Shown here piece after piece: positions 11,978-22,430 of a DNA stretch of 64,000 nt. The notes under the pieces were generated by a model, which saw nothing but the letters and a program-made list of their open reading frames with translations, ran no database searches and was not told the origin of the DNA. Made by a program: the position numbers and the translations under genes. The stretch covers positions 35,778,001 to 35,842,000 of the forward strand of contig JARDYH010000004.1 of NCBI GenBank assembly GCA_029215795.1. Direction: 5' to 3'. The stretch comes from Anniella stebbinsi. Lineage: Eukaryota; Chordata; Lepidosauria; Squamata; Anniellidae. Each line of letters opens with the position of its first letter. Within the stretch, counting starts at the first letter, position 1.

Positions 11978-11981
<4 letters not shown>
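10268..11981. other. Mostly unique intron
   Basis: Only the X-box candidate at 11122 stood out. A possible inverted CCCTCCACAC/GTGTGGAGGAG pair lies near 11408-11455. Confidence 0.45.
11122..11135. promoter_or_regulatory. Candidate RFX-type X-box
   Basis: GTTGCCTCAGCAAC fits GTNRCC(N0-3)RGYAAC, the site bound by RFX factors. It lies in unique intron sequence. A single motif match is weak evidence of function. Confidence 0.3.

Positions 11982-12020
<39 letters not shown>
11982..12020. repeat. (TC)n microsatellite
   Basis: About 19 TC units. Confidence 0.97.
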
Positions 12021-12021
<1 letters not shown>

Positions 12022-12692
12022 ACATGTAGAGATGCTTGTCCTTAAACTCCCTCTTTTAGCTGACTCCAGAGAGGCTTTCTTCTGTGAAAGCCCTCGCACC
12101 GGAAGGTGGATTTTCAACTCAGCTGCTTCTTCCTTTCTGTTAACGCTCTGTTTGTTTGGGTGATCAGGGAATGCTCCTGGCACACTTATGGCAGTGGGGG
12201 ATCCTGTGCACTGTTCAAAGCTCTCCTCCACCTCTGGCTCTTCTCTCCAGCCCACTCATTATCTTAGGATGGAAATAATAGGTAAATAATAATGTCTTGA
12301 GAAGCATACATTCCCTGAACTGAATAGCCCTCCCAGTACTAAATCTTCATAGAGATGATTGGTCATCCAAGCATGCAGTGTAGGCAGAAAATCCATAATA
12401 CACAAACAAGGGCTTTAAGAAGAGAACAATGTAGAGAGAGTCTACAACTTGGGTGGTGTGTTTAGGTTCAAAGCCACTGGCATGTAAGCAAAGATATTTT
12501 TCTTTCTCACAGGATGTGGCCACAAAAACTAAACTAGAATGAAATACCTGCAATAAAGTTCACATCATCAAATATAGTTGAACTTAAAGGCTTGAATCCA
12601 GAGAGGGGAGGATGAAAAGGGTTCACACAGCCATTTTTACTGTAATAATGTGCTAGGTATAGACCTCTACCAAGTTGATGCTACCTCTACAT

Positions 12693-12823
12693 TAGCCTTC
12701 CCCAACCTTGTGCTCTCCAGATGTGTTAGACTACAACTCCCATAATCCCCCAGCCAGCCTGCTTGGGGGATTATGGGAGTTATAGTTCAACACATCTGAA
12801 GGGCACCAGGTTGGGGAATGATG
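12693..12823. mobile_element. hAT-like palindromic MITE with 8-bp duplication
   Basis: A 131-bp near-palindrome. ACTCCCATAATCCCCCA on the left arm pairs with TTGGGGGATTATGGGAGT on the right. CTCTACAT at 12685-12692 is repeated exactly at 12824-12831, which places the family in the hAT group. This is the best-preserved copy in the window. Confidence 0.85.
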
Positions 12824-12831
12824 CTCTACAT

Positions 12832-13850
12832 ACTAAGAAAGAATAGTTCAAAATTGTTCTTATTCCCAAGTTTCTTCTCCTTCTGCTTAGCCCTAAAGAT
12901 GTCAGGCAGCTGGAGGGACTTTCCCACTCCTACACTTTATCTTCCTGCCAGGGTTGTCCTGATGCTCATGCAACCCCGATTATTTGCTAGGGGTGACAAT
13001 GTGTTTAGCAGCATCCATAGAGAAGCACGCAACCTTTCACTATGGGCTCCTCTGAGCGATTTATTGCACGCTCATGATTGGCCACTCACAAAGTTTGCAG
13101 GTATTTTAGATGTCGTCGTGAATTATCAGGATGTCTCCTGTGGCATCCGTTGGAAATTCATCATGAAAGGAAGCACTTTTAAAGTGGTAACGTCTTCAAA
13201 AAGCAGGATCTTCCACCACTAGGATGCACTGTGTCAATGGAACTGAATGGAGGGGAAGTATTCAATTCAAATAATGTGGCACCCTTCTCTGTCCATGTAA
13301 TTAAGCCCATAAAAATTGAACCAAAAAGCAGGAAACACAAGCACCCTGGGATAATCAATGCAATTTCCCCTTAGATGCCCTATGTTGAAGAGATTTAGGA
13401 TGCAGCCATTTGGTGCAGCCAGATAAACTGGGCCAACTTTGTTTCTTGCTTGGTTTGCTTACCACATTCTGATGTTAATATCTTATGTTGTTCTGTGAGT
13501 CTCATCAACATCCCCTCCCTCAGCCAATCAGCAGGAGCTATACCCAGCAGATTCCTAAAGGCTATTCCTGGACAAGGACTGCACTTGCAGGAGTGGGTTC
13601 CAAACTCCCATGGGCTCACCTTCCCAATGAAGACTTCTTTGACTGCAAGCAATGGTTGTGTAGGAGTATACTGAATGAAATGGGCAAACAAATCAAGAAA
13701 CATAGTTGACCAACCAAACTAATATGAATGCATGCCTACTTAGAATGCAAATTGTTGAGCTTGAAAGTACTGTCATATGCTGTCATTCATTCATAAACTC
13801 AGGTAACCAATCAAGGCAAGTTGTTTTGAATTTTTTTGTTGTTCTTCTTT

Positions 13851-13852
<2 letters not shown>
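12832..13852. other. Mostly unique intron
   Basis: A longer open frame at 12818-13222 has no family motif and starts inside a MITE flank, so it is not called. No other feature is seen. Confidence 0.45.

Positions 13853-13884
<32 letters not shown>
13853..13884. repeat. (GT)n microsatellite
   Basis: Sixteen GT units, then ATAGAGAGAGAG. Confidence 0.97.
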
Positions 13885-13887
<3 letters not shown>

Positions 13888-14117
13888 GAGAGAGAGATGA
13901 ATACAAATCTGAAAATGTGTCACATTTCTCAAAAGGATTGAATATGTGGCTGCTGTTTGTAAACTAAAGAAAAGACCTTTGTTTTATAGGTTTATAAGCA
14001 TGATTCTGATTAATAGAAAAAGAAAATGGGATGGCTCTTTAAGGAGCATAAATGACTTTTCCTTATTTTCTGTTCATAAAATTTAATTCTATCCACTTTG
14101 AACTCAATAGGAATTAA

Positions 14118-14592
14118 ATGCAGACAATCTGGAGGGGGTTCAGAGGAGGGCAACGAGGATGATTAGGGGTCTAGAAACAAAGCCCTATGAGGAGAGATTG
14201 AAAGAACTAGGCATGTTTAGCCTGGAGAAGAGAAGATTGAGGGTAGACATGATAGCACTCTTCAAATACTTGAAACGTTGTCACACAGAGGAGGGCCAGG
14301 ATCTCTTCTCGATCAACCCAGAATGCAGGACACGGTATAATGGGCTCAAGTTACAGGAAGCCAGATTCCGGCTGGACATCAGGAAAAACTTCCTGACTGT
14401 TAGAGCAATACAACAATGGAACCAATTACCTAGGGAGGTGGTGGGCTCTCCCACATTAGAGGCATTCAAGGGGCAGCTGGACAACCATCTGTCAGGGATG
14501 CTTTAAGGTAGATTCCTGCATTGAGCAGGGGGTTGGACTCGATGGCCTTATAGGCCCCTTCCAACTCTACTATTCTGTGATTCTATGATTCT
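14118..14592 (+). mobile_element. CR1 LINE 3' end
   Basis: An open segment encodes [19 protein letters not shown] and RKNFLTVRAIQQWNQLPREVV, the conserved C-terminus of CR1 ORF2. After it come the short 3' UTR (GGGTTGGACTCGATGGCC) and the CR1-type tail of TTCTGTGATTCTATGATTC. The coding part from 14159 to 14506 is uninterrupted, so this copy is younger than the others here. Confidence 0.92.
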
Positions 14593-15599
14593 TCTAAATG
14601 CCCTTCGGTGAAGTCAGGATTTTCACTGAGAGTAGAATGGCATACTTTTGGGGCATTCCAACTCTGTAGTTCTGTAGTTTAGGAATAACCTTATCTATCA
14701 GCATTCATAGTGTGGAGTAGTAGCCATGTTTTCAGTTATCATAGTCAACTACATATTGATGGCTAACCCAATATTTAGAGTAGAATGACTACTATTTTAA
14801 CTAGGGTGAGGCAATACATTTGTACCCTTAGGAGTTGTTCAAAATACGGAATTTCATTATGTAGTTTTAATATCATAGTGCTACCAGAGTGAAGGAAACT
14901 ATAACTATACCTCTTCTGTGTCATAGTAAAGATACCTGTTCAGTGATTGCATCTAATCATCCTGTGACATACTTTGAGATGTTGGCCTCTATCTGTGTCT
15001 GTTTCTGTATCTGCATTTATGTGCGAATGCTAGCGGATTAAGGGATGCGTGATAACAAGTTTATCAGAAATGTTTATACTCCGGAATGCAAGATCTGAAG
15101 TGAAGCCTGAGCACACATAATATTGCTAGAGCTATTCTTTGTTTGCATCATTAGAAGGAATATTGGCAAGAAAAGTGTATGGTAACGCAACAGCGATGCA
15201 TAGCATTAGCAAAGGGATCTCCTTGCTTGTATGTTTTCTCATCTCTGTTGCTACAAGGTTCAATGCTGTGGCACCCTGTTATTAAGACAGCCTTGTAAAT
15301 AAACCCACAGAAGTTGCTAGCCTGCAAAACCATTTTACTATCCAGTTGGGAGGTGGCAGAGATGGGGTGGAGAGCTCTGACCTTCCTCCAACAGCCCATT
15401 GCATTTCTGTGCTGGGTGTGGAGGAGAGGATTCCTTCCTCTGGTGGCTTGCTTGGTTTCTATACCAGGCACAGAGGCAGGGCAAAGCCCACTGACTCACC
15501 TGTATGGATCTCTGTGCCCTTAGCTGCATGCTGTTCCTTCTCACCTAGAGCTATCAGCCTCATGCTTAAATACAAGATGGCACATTAAAGTATCTCTAG
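14593..15599. other. No recognised feature
   Basis: Unique sequence between a CR1 tail and a MITE. Confidence 0.5.
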
Positions 15600-15745
15600 C
15601 ACAGCTTTTCCCGACCTCACACTGTCTAGATGTGTTGTAATACAACCTCCATCATGCAGAGCCAGTGGTGTCATGCTGGCTCTGGATGATGGGAATTGTA
15701 GTCTGAAATATCTGGAGGGCACTAGACTGGAGAAAGCTGCTCTGG
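15600..15745. mobile_element. hAT-like palindromic MITE, diverged
   Basis: CACTGTCTAGATGTGTTGT on the left and ATATCTGGAGGGCACTAGAC on the right, with paired TCTGGATGATGGGAATTGTA and its partner. The flanking 8-mers agree only partly. Confidence 0.68.
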
Positions 15746-16407
15746 TCGCATGACTCCCTTCTTAGAAGGCAGAATCTCAGCTGATAGAAATGAACACTGA
15801 GGTCAGTGTTCTATGCGCCATTCCCATCAAAAGAGACTTACTTTCATCACCAGTCTAAACCAATAATAGACACTAAAACAAAAAGTGCTCTTGAGAGATC
15901 CTGATGGCTCTCCCAACTCTCCCCACCCCACCACCCCACACACAATCTTCAACAAACTGAATCATTTGCTACTTTCCACCTGCACAGGATTGATCTAATT
16001 TCTATTAGACAATCTTTCTGACCTTGATACAGCCATGCTGGCCTCCCATCCCTGCCTTTTTATCCACTTTCTTGCTTCTTCAAGCACTCAGAAGTTATTT
16101 GATACTTTTCCAGCTCTTACACCCCCTTTCATCCGTGTTTTTTGTTTTGCTTTTTACCAAACTGTGGCTAATAAATAGAGAAGCCCAGAGACCGGAATGC
16201 ACTGATAAAAACGAATGGCTGCTGAATGTTAAACTTCCAGTAAAGATACTTCTTGCTATAGTTTATAGCGCTACTTTGCTTTTTAATAAAGCTGGCAAAA
16301 ATCTTTACACACATACATACACCAGTTTTGTGTGTGGAGCTGACTCACTTTCAGTTCAATTCAATTTCATTTTTATGGGGTGGCTGCTTTTCTGGGCTTC
16401 CAGCTTA

Positions 16408-16503
16408 GGGCTGCAACCCTACATATAGTTTTGGTGGGAGTACACTCGTATGAACTCAGTGAAATTTATTCCTGAGTAAACCACATATGAGATTGGGGTG
16501 CAC
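16408..16503. mobile_element. Short MITE of the TGCAATCC group, degraded
   Basis: CTGCAACCCTACATATAG at the left and GAGATTGGGGTGCA at the right, with AACTCAGTGAAATTTATTCC between, match the short MITE but with many changes. TTA precedes it. Confidence 0.6.
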
Positions 16504-16949
16504 AATACTTTAAATTTTATCTTTGGCCTGTGGGTTGTGTTTACTGTCTCTTCTCTTCTTCAGCATTTCTCTGAACTCTGGAAGAAAGTGAGTATCACCA
16601 ACTAAAGACACATGCCTTTATATGTGCTCTTACTTGGGACTTACTTCTGAGCAAACATGCTTTGGATTTATGTATTCAGTAATAATGTTTACCCGACATC
16701 TTTCTCCCAAAACTGTGTGTTCAGAGTAGCTTTCATCAAGCATCAGCTCTTTTGGAACTCTGTTCCAATTTATATAATTATTTTTCTTGTTATTGTAATG
16801 TGTTTTCTCATTTTAAATGTTGTTGTTTGCCACCTTGGGAGGTTTAACCTTAAAAGATGGCTTATAATTGTTTTAAATTCAAAAAATAGCCAATACAGTC
16901 ACACAGCCCAAAAACTAGCAGTCAAAGAAAAGGAAAAGAAGGAAAACAT

Positions 16950-16952
<3 letters not shown>

Positions 16953-17024
<72 letters not shown>
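16953..17024. repeat. (CT)n(CA)n compound microsatellite
   Basis: About 16 CT units joined directly to about 19 CA units. Confidence 0.97.
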
Positions 17025-17028
<4 letters not shown>

Positions 17029-17259
17029 CATACGCATCATTGAACAGCAGCATAAAAAACACACTCATTCAGGACCATTTTCAGTTGCCATTTAAATGCG
17101 CTCAGAGAAGTGGCCAGTCAAATTTTCCTAGCCGATGAATTCCAAATAATTGCACTCTGCAACTACAAGCCTGTGCATATTTCTTCACAAGTTAACCCCA
17201 ATGAATACAGTGGGACTTCCAAATAAACATGCAAAACAGCATGCTATTTTGTCTTAGAA

Positions 17260-17609
17260 TGTCATCAGACAAACTTTTTATAGCATGCTCGTTACTGGCC
17301 ACTTAAGGATGTTCGTGGTCCTTTTGACAACGCCATCTGCCTCCCATGTGTCTCCCGCTCCTTCTGCTCTTTTTTCCGTGACAAAGTAAGACCCGGAAAA
17401 TCTGGGTTTTTTGATAGAAGCAAAACTTGCAGCCGCCATTTCCTGCTGTGTGCAGGAAAAGCAGCATGATAAAAAGGCCCACTGAATGGGCCATGTGGTC
17501 ATTGCTGCTTCCTCTTTCTTCCCCATGTGAAGAAAGAGGAAGTTGCTCATCCCTACTGTGGGACAGAAAAGCAATGGTAGGGAAACGCGATTTCCCTCCG
17601 TTTGATGAC
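17260..17609. mobile_element. Probable MITE with GTCATCA ends
   Basis: GTCATCAGACAAAC at the left and CGTTTGATGAC at the right are imperfect inverted ends. GGTCCTTTTGACAACG and its surroundings recur on the other strand at about 46490-46580. Inside, GAAGAAAGAGGAAG and CTTCCTCTTTCTTC form a 14-bp hairpin near 17508-17541. Confidence 0.62.
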
Positions 17610-17849
17610 GCTCTTAGCCTTTTAGACTGCAGTCCTAGGTACCCTTTCCTGGGAGTACAGCCCCTGAGCACAGTGAGGCATACTCCTAAGAGGGCATGGG
17701 AAGTAAAGGGCTGTACCAAAAGCTTCATGTGAAAGCTTGATTGGGAGGAAGGATCAGAAAAAAGGGAGGTGGCATCACGCAGGTATTCTAGGAGGTTGGT
17801 CTTTGCATTCATATTCTGCTTTGTCTACAAGTAGCATTGTGCACAATTC

Positions 17850-17966
17850 CTCACCACATTTTGTCCACACAACTAACCTATGCAGTGGGTTTAGGCTAAG
17901 AGAGAGACTAGCCCAAGTCGCCTAGTGAATTTCAGAGTTGAGTGGCGATTTGAACCTGAGACTTCT
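17850..17966 (-). mobile_element. MIR-like SINE fragment
   Basis: CACAACTAACCTATGCAGTG, GACTAGCCCAAGTCGCCTAG and GATTTGAACCTGAGACTTC match the reverse core and B box of MIR-type SINEs. An 87-bp palindrome begins at its end. Confidence 0.7.
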
Positions 17967-18051
17967 GCTTTAAAACGGTTTATAACAGTTTTAAACTGGT
18001 TAATAACCGTTATTAAATGGTTTAAAACTGTTATAAACCATTTTAAAGCAG
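17965..18051. repeat. 87-bp near-perfect palindrome
   Basis: The 43-bp arms agree at 39 positions. The left arm starts CTGCTTTAAAACGGTTTATA and the right arm is its inverse, ending in TAAAGCAG, with almost no loop. Each arm is built from GTTTTAAA and GGTTTATAAC-like words. Could be a MITE. Confidence 0.9.
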
Positions 18052-18095
18052 TAGTGTAGATATGCAGTCAATAATCCTAGTCTGATGCCTTAACC

Positions 18096-18206
18096 CTGCC
18101 TTCTCCAACCTGGCACCCTCCAGATGTGTTGGACTACAACTCCCATTATCCTCAGCCAGCACAGGAGTTGTAATCCAGAGTATCTACAGGTCACCACATT
18201 AGGCTG
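18096..18206. mobile_element. hAT-like palindromic MITE, internally shortened
   Basis: CTGCCTTCTCCAACCTGGCA to ACATTAGGCTG, with GGACTACAACTCCCATTATC on one arm. CCTTAACC and CTTTAATC at the edges agree in 6 of 8 bases. It sits 45 bp after an 87-bp palindrome. Confidence 0.72.
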
Positions 18207-18269
18207 CTTTAATCGCCATGCCACATTGATCCTCATGCAGGTAGATTTATCAAAGAGCTGGGAGAGGAA

Positions 18270-18450
18270 TGTTGAAACCTACCTCTTACTGAGTCAAACC
18301 ATAGGTCCATCTAGCCCAGTACTGTCGACACTGATGGGCAGCAGTTCTCCAGGTTTTCAGCAGATGTTTTCCCAGTCCTATGGAGAACCTGGGGATCAAA
18401 CCAGGGACCTTCTGCATGCAAAGCAGGTCCCCTACCACTGAACTACGGGA
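18270..18450 (-). mobile_element. tRNA-Ala-like SINE
   Basis: GATCAAACCAGGGACCTTC (B box reversed), TGCATGCAAAGCAGGTCCCC around the anticodon position and TACCACTGAACTACGG (A box reversed). The 3' part has AACCATAGGTCCATCTAGC. Confidence 0.87.
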
Positions 18451-18479
18451 TCAATTGCAATTTCCTAACAAGTGTATAC

Positions 18480-18800
18480 CCTGCGGGAAACTCAGGTTTC
18501 CTGCCACATCAAATAGCCTTCCGACACATCATATTCATGCAAAAGAGCTGTGTGCCAAAAAAAAATCGATGTGTTCTCGCTCGGATTTTTCTCACAGAGT
18601 AACAGCAGGGGCTTTTATAATTAAGGTGAATCTATCATAGAGCACAGGCTTCTGACACCTTGAACAGCTGTGCAGGTGATACTTTGACCCTTGCAGCTTA
18701 CTGTGTCGTGGTCGCTGCAGACTGTAGTGAGAAAAACAGATGTGCATTTGTCTCCTGGGATTAAGTCGCTTTCCTTTTAAAGGAGTGACTTTCCTATATG
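18480..18800. other. Unique stretch, candidate conserved noncoding element
   Basis: Contains ATTCATGCAAAA (octamer-like), AACAGCTGTG and CAGGTG (E boxes) and TTATAATTAAGG. It has no repeat features and no open frame of note. Confidence 0.3.
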
Positions 18801-18854
18801 AAAAGTCAAATGGACTCAAATTAAGGAAGAAAACCAGTATTGTGTCTCATCTAG

Positions 18855-18929
18855 CAGCACAATCCAATGCATGTTTATTTGGAAGGAAGTCCCACTCTAT
18901 GCATTCTCATTTGGCATAGGGTTGCAGCC
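18855..18929. mobile_element. Short MITE of the TGCAATCC group
   Basis: CAGCACAATCCAATGCATG at the left and GGCATAGGGTTGCAGCC at the right. TAA follows it and TAG precedes it. Confidence 0.65.
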
Positions 18930-19251
18930 TAAAGGGGCAAGTTGAAATAAAAACAGCACAAGACAGACCCTGTGCATATTTACCTGCATTGTATCTCAGC
19001 CAGTAACTGGGTGCTTCCAATGGAGTCAGCTTGCTTCATTCGTGGAATTTTACAGGGGATCCAGATGTTGTCGTCTTTCACTTGTTACCCTCCTGTGTTT
19101 TCCCACAGTTTCTTCTGTTTGTGTTTTTCTGACTACACAAAAATCCATTAAGGAAGAAAGGACAGATTAGCTGTGCAGTAACTTTTGGTTGGTAGCTCTA
19201 GGAGCCCTACATCTAGATCCACCAAAAGCACGTGTAATTGAAACAGTGACT

Positions 19252-19779
19252 TGGTTCAGACAACACGATAACCAGCAGTGGTTTAAATAGTCAATGGTTG
19301 GTTATTTACCCCACCATAGGTTATTGTGTTGTGTCGAGGAAGTTCTTAAACCAATGGTTGGTTATTTGGCCGAAATAATCACACAAATAACCAATGCTGT
19401 GCAGGGTTGGCTATTTGAACCAAAATTAGTTATCGTATTGTGTGGAGGGCACCGTTGGTTATTTCCTCAGCTACCATTATTTCATCAGCCATAGACTCGC
19501 AAGGCAAGAGTGGTCAAAAAGGTGGCTGATGCTCTACTCCACCTGGCAGGATAGATTTTTGGCAACAATGGCTGATGGGATACTAACAGGAGGACTGAGG
19601 GGGGAGAGGGGGGGATGAATGAGTCAACTCAGCGTGGACTAATAGTCAATTCAACACTGATCCTAATCTAGACCATGGGTGAATACTATGTTGTGTGGGG
19701 AGTACCCTCTACAGTAGATAAACAACTGTCGAGTTAATTATTACCCCACCATTGACTATTGTGTTGTCTGAACAAAGCC
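19252..19779. mobile_element. MITE with CAGACAACAC inverted ends, large form
   Basis: GTTCAGACAACACGATAA at the left is inverted as CTATTGTGTTGTCTGAAC at the right. ATAACCAACCATTG-type subrepeats are scattered inside, and a stretch near 19490-19620 looks foreign. It shares ends with 47029-47255. Confidence 0.68.
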
Positions 19780-20190
19780 AATGTGTTTGCTTCCCTGTTT
19801 ACCATTTCCTCCCCTTCCTTTGTTGTTTCCCCCATGTTAGGGCCGAAACAGAAATTACTTTAAATCTATATTTAGTAATCATGTCTTTCTGCCCCGCCCT
19901 ATTTTTTACTCTAGATTAGGCACAGAGGCCCTGATATAGTGTAAGGGGATTTAACCTCCCACCTCCCCCTCTGCCTATTCTAGATTTTTTTTAAAAAAAA
20001 GATTATCATACAGATGTCAGGCAATATCAATTTTAGTCCTTAAACTGTAAGCTTGTTAGGGCAGAGACCTATCCTTGTACTTTGTAAAGTGCTTTGCACA
20101 TGGGTGGCACTATATGAATACATACAAACATGGGTTTTGCCTCATTCACAATTTATATTTTTAGGTGAACGCTTACAAAATTTGTAGTCA

Positions 20191-20320
20191 TGCAGCCTTC
20201 CCCAACCTGTTGCCTTCCAGATGTTTTGGATTACAACTCTCCGCATTCCTGACCATTGGCCATACTGCCCAAGGCTGTTGAGAGTTGAAGTCCAAAACAT
20301 CTGGAGGGGTCCAGGCAGAG
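20191..20320. mobile_element. hAT-like palindromic MITE
   Basis: GCAGCCTTCCCCAACCTGTT to CATCTGGAGGGGTCCAGGCA. AGTCAT occurs on both sides, a likely remnant of the 8-bp duplication. Confidence 0.75.
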
Positions 20321-20479
20321 TCATAATGTGTGAAGCGGCCCCCAAATCAGTCATGGCAGGTGGGAAGAGATCTCTCTGTTTCCTTCAGAGCTCTTCTGGC
20401 CTCCTGATTCCTGATTACATCTGGCTGTGCTCTTCCCCCGCTACCTCGGTCATGCAGTGGTGCATACTGCCACTTTGAG

Positions 20480-20790
20480 GGCTGCTTTTCATCTCCCAGC
20501 AGGCAGTTTTTCCTGACATGAAATTAACAAGTTGAGGCAAAGGCAAGCCAAAAGGAAAAAAAGGAAAAAGAAATTTCTAATCTCCAGCCAGACGTGACTC
20601 CAAGGCAGCTAGCATTAAAGTGCTTTCAGAAGGCTTGTGTCTCCTTCATTAGGAAAGGTCAAAGCCAATCACCCCAGTGGTGATTTGAGGAGAGCAAGAT
20701 ACAGGACTGTATTAGGGTAATCTGTCACTGGAGCCTCTCTGCTTTCCGCAAGAACAGGCAGCACCCACAGCCCCATGATGAACCTCCATC
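20480..20790. other. Unique stretch, candidate conserved noncoding element
   Basis: Purine-rich region, then AATCACCCCAGTGGTGATT (20667-20685), a 7-bp inverted repeat around CCAGT. No repeat family recognised. Confidence 0.27.
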
Positions 20791-20867
20791 TGCTGCTGCT
20801 CTCTCCTCCCTTGTAGAGGCAGATGTTGACACTGTGGGACGCAAGGGAGATGAACACGTGGATTTTT

Positions 20868-20918
20868 TCAGCCCACCCAACCTGGTGCACTCCAGATGTG
20901 TTGGACAGCAACTCATAA
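20868..20918. mobile_element. hAT-like palindromic MITE, left half
   Basis: CAGCCCACCCAACCTGGTGC and CTCCAGATGTGTTGGACAGC end where the CR1-type LINE at 20932 begins, so that insertion or a deletion removed the other arm. Confidence 0.68.
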
Positions 20919-20931
20919 TAACACAAGTAGA

Positions 20932-21230
20932 GTCATGCTGGATCAGACCCAGGGTCCATTTAGCCCAGCACTCTATTCACATGGTGGCCAACCAGTTGTC
21001 GAATGGGGACCCACAAGCAGGACATGATGAAACAGCATCCTCCCACCCATGTTCCCCAGCAACTCGTGTATATAGGGTTCCTGCTTCTGATACTAGAGGT
21101 AGCACAAAGCCATAGGACTAGTAGCCATTGATAGCCTTCTCCTCCAGGAATTTATCCAATCCCCTTTTAAAGCCATCAAAATTGGTGGCCATCACTACAT
21201 CTTGTGGTAGCGAATTCCACAGTTTAACAA
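20932..21230 (-). mobile_element. CR1-type LINE (second family), left part of split copy
   Basis: Begins within a half MITE (CATGCTGGATCAGACCCAGG) and runs to CCACAGTTTAACAATG, where a + strand CR1 interrupts it. It encodes KLWNSLPQDVVMATNFDGFKR on the - strand. Confidence 0.88.
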
Positions 21231-21662
21231 TGGGGTCTGGGGTCTGGAAGCAAAGTCCTATGAGGAGAGACTGAAAGAACTGGGCATGTTCAGCCTGGAG
21301 AAGAGAAGACTGAGGGGAGACATGATAGCACTCTTCAAATACTTGAAAGGTTGTCACACAGAGGAAAGCCAGGATCTCTTCTCGATCATCCCGGAGTGCA
21401 GGACATGGAATAATGGGCTCAAGTTACAGGAAGCCAGATGCCAGCTGAACATCAGGAAAAACTTCCTGACTGTTAGGGCGGTATGACAATGGAACCAATT
21501 ATCTTGGGAGGTCGTGGGCTCTCCTACACTAGAGACATTCAAGAGGCAGCTAGACAGCCATCTGTCAGGTATGCTTTAAGGTAGATTCCTGCATTGAGCA
21601 GGGGGTTGGACTCAATGGCCTTTTAGGCCCCTTCCAACTCTTCTATTTTATGATTCTATGAT
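21231..21662 (+). mobile_element. CR1 LINE 3' end, inserted in another CR1
   Basis: Runs from GGGGTCTGGGGTCTGGAAGC to the tail TTATGATTCTATGATTCTA. It splits a second, opposite-strand CR1 family member, whose sequence continues at 21663 after stopping at 21230. It encodes the same ORF2 C-terminus as 14118-14592, with a stop at the IRKNFLTVRAV stretch. Confidence 0.9.
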
Positions 21663-21935
21663 TCTAAATACTTCCTTTTATCTGTCCTGAACCTCCTACC
21701 ACTCAGCTTCATGGGATGACCCCAGGTTCTAGTATTATGGGAGGAGAAAAATGTCTCCCTATCCACATTTTTCACATCATGCATAATATTGTACACCTCT
21801 ATCATGTCTCCCCTTAGCCTCCTTTTTTCCAAGCTGAACAGTCCCAGCTGTTGTAACCTTCCCTCATAGGGGAGAAGCTCCAGTCCCTTGATTGTTTTAG
21901 TTACCCTTTTTTGTTCTACCACTGAGCTACAGTCC
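21663..21935 (-). mobile_element. CR1-type LINE (second family), right part of split copy
   Basis: Resumes at AATACTTCCTTTTATCTGTCC and goes to about TTACCCTTTTTTGTTC. On the - strand it encodes LLPYEGRLQQLGLFSLEKRR and MIEVYNIMHDVKNVDRETFF. About a dozen bases of the family sequence are missing at the junction. Confidence 0.88.
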
Positions 21936-22212
21936 CTCTCATTTAAAGGCTGACCACCATAGCATTCAAGAAGGCATTGCTTTGTATACAGACAATTTGG
22001 CACTACTGGTAAGATGTCTGTTATTTCTGCAAGCTTCACTGCCTGCACTATTTCCCTTCACCGTGAATTCACCACCCTGAGATAGATAAAGGAGGTTGGA
22101 TTAGATGGGTGGACAGCCTGCATTTTTGTAGTTCTTCCAATTTCTAAATTCCCCCATCCTAACCCGATTTTCTGTCTTTGCTGTGTGCTCTTACCATGTC
22201 TTGTTTTTGCAG

Positions 22213-22430
22213 GTGCCTCAGGGAGACTGGAATAATACGTTGATTAGGGACAAGGACAATGAAATCCCATGTAGGCGCATGCGGAGCGGGAGTTATATCA
22301 AAGCCATGGGGGATGATGACAGTGAAGACTCAGAAACCAGCCCCAAGCCATCCCCAAAAACTGCAGCACGGAGGCAGAGTTACCTCAAGGCGACTCAACA
22401 GTCACTGGGTGAACAGAGTACCACCCGCAG
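22213..22430 (+). CDS. DLGAP4: DLGAP4 internal coding exon (first of four seen)
   Basis: This exon encodes part of the guanylate kinase-associated protein DLGAP4, a scaffold that links PSD-95 family proteins to SHANK in the postsynaptic density. The acceptor is a pyrimidine-rich tract ending in TTTTTGCAG and the donor is CAG|GTAAAC. The exon is 218 bp, starts in phase 0 with VPQGDW and ends two bases into an Arg codon. It carries CRRMRSGSYIKAMGDDD and ARRQSYLKATQQS, copies of the R-x-x-S-Y repeat that binds the guanylate kinase domain of PSD-95 when the serine is phosphorylated (family knowledge). An acidic Ser/Asp stretch follows the first repeat. The motif SYLKATQQSLGEQ and the run into RRSLDRLDSV match my memory of DLGAP4 better than DLGAP1, 2 or 3. 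The donor GTAAAC is weaker than consensus. Confidence 0.93.

Larger units (their letters stand above)
1..22212 (+). other. DLGAP4: DLGAP4 intron (part, upstream of the first exon seen)
   Basis: No coding exon was recognised before the splice acceptor at 22211-22212. DLGAP4 needs at least one large 5' coding exon for its N-terminal third, and that is not in this window, so this span is read as part of an intron. It holds SINEs, CR1, MITEs and microsatellites, listed separately, and unique sequence between them. A gene nested on either strand cannot be fully excluded, but the open frames here are short, lack family motifs and mostly fall inside repeats. Confidence 0.7.

Noticed and set aside
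12818..13222. A 134-codon open frame as a gene
   Set aside because: It begins in the flank of a MITE, has no family motif, no splice context that helps, and is within the length expected by chance here.
16024..16428. A 134-codon hydrophobic open frame as a membrane protein
   Set aside because: The Leu/Phe-rich composition is what T-rich DNA gives. No start context, no known family, and the end runs into a short MITE.
17303..17812. A 169-codon - strand open frame as a gene
   Set aside because: Mostly inside a probable MITE with GTCATCA ends and a hairpin; no recognisable domain.
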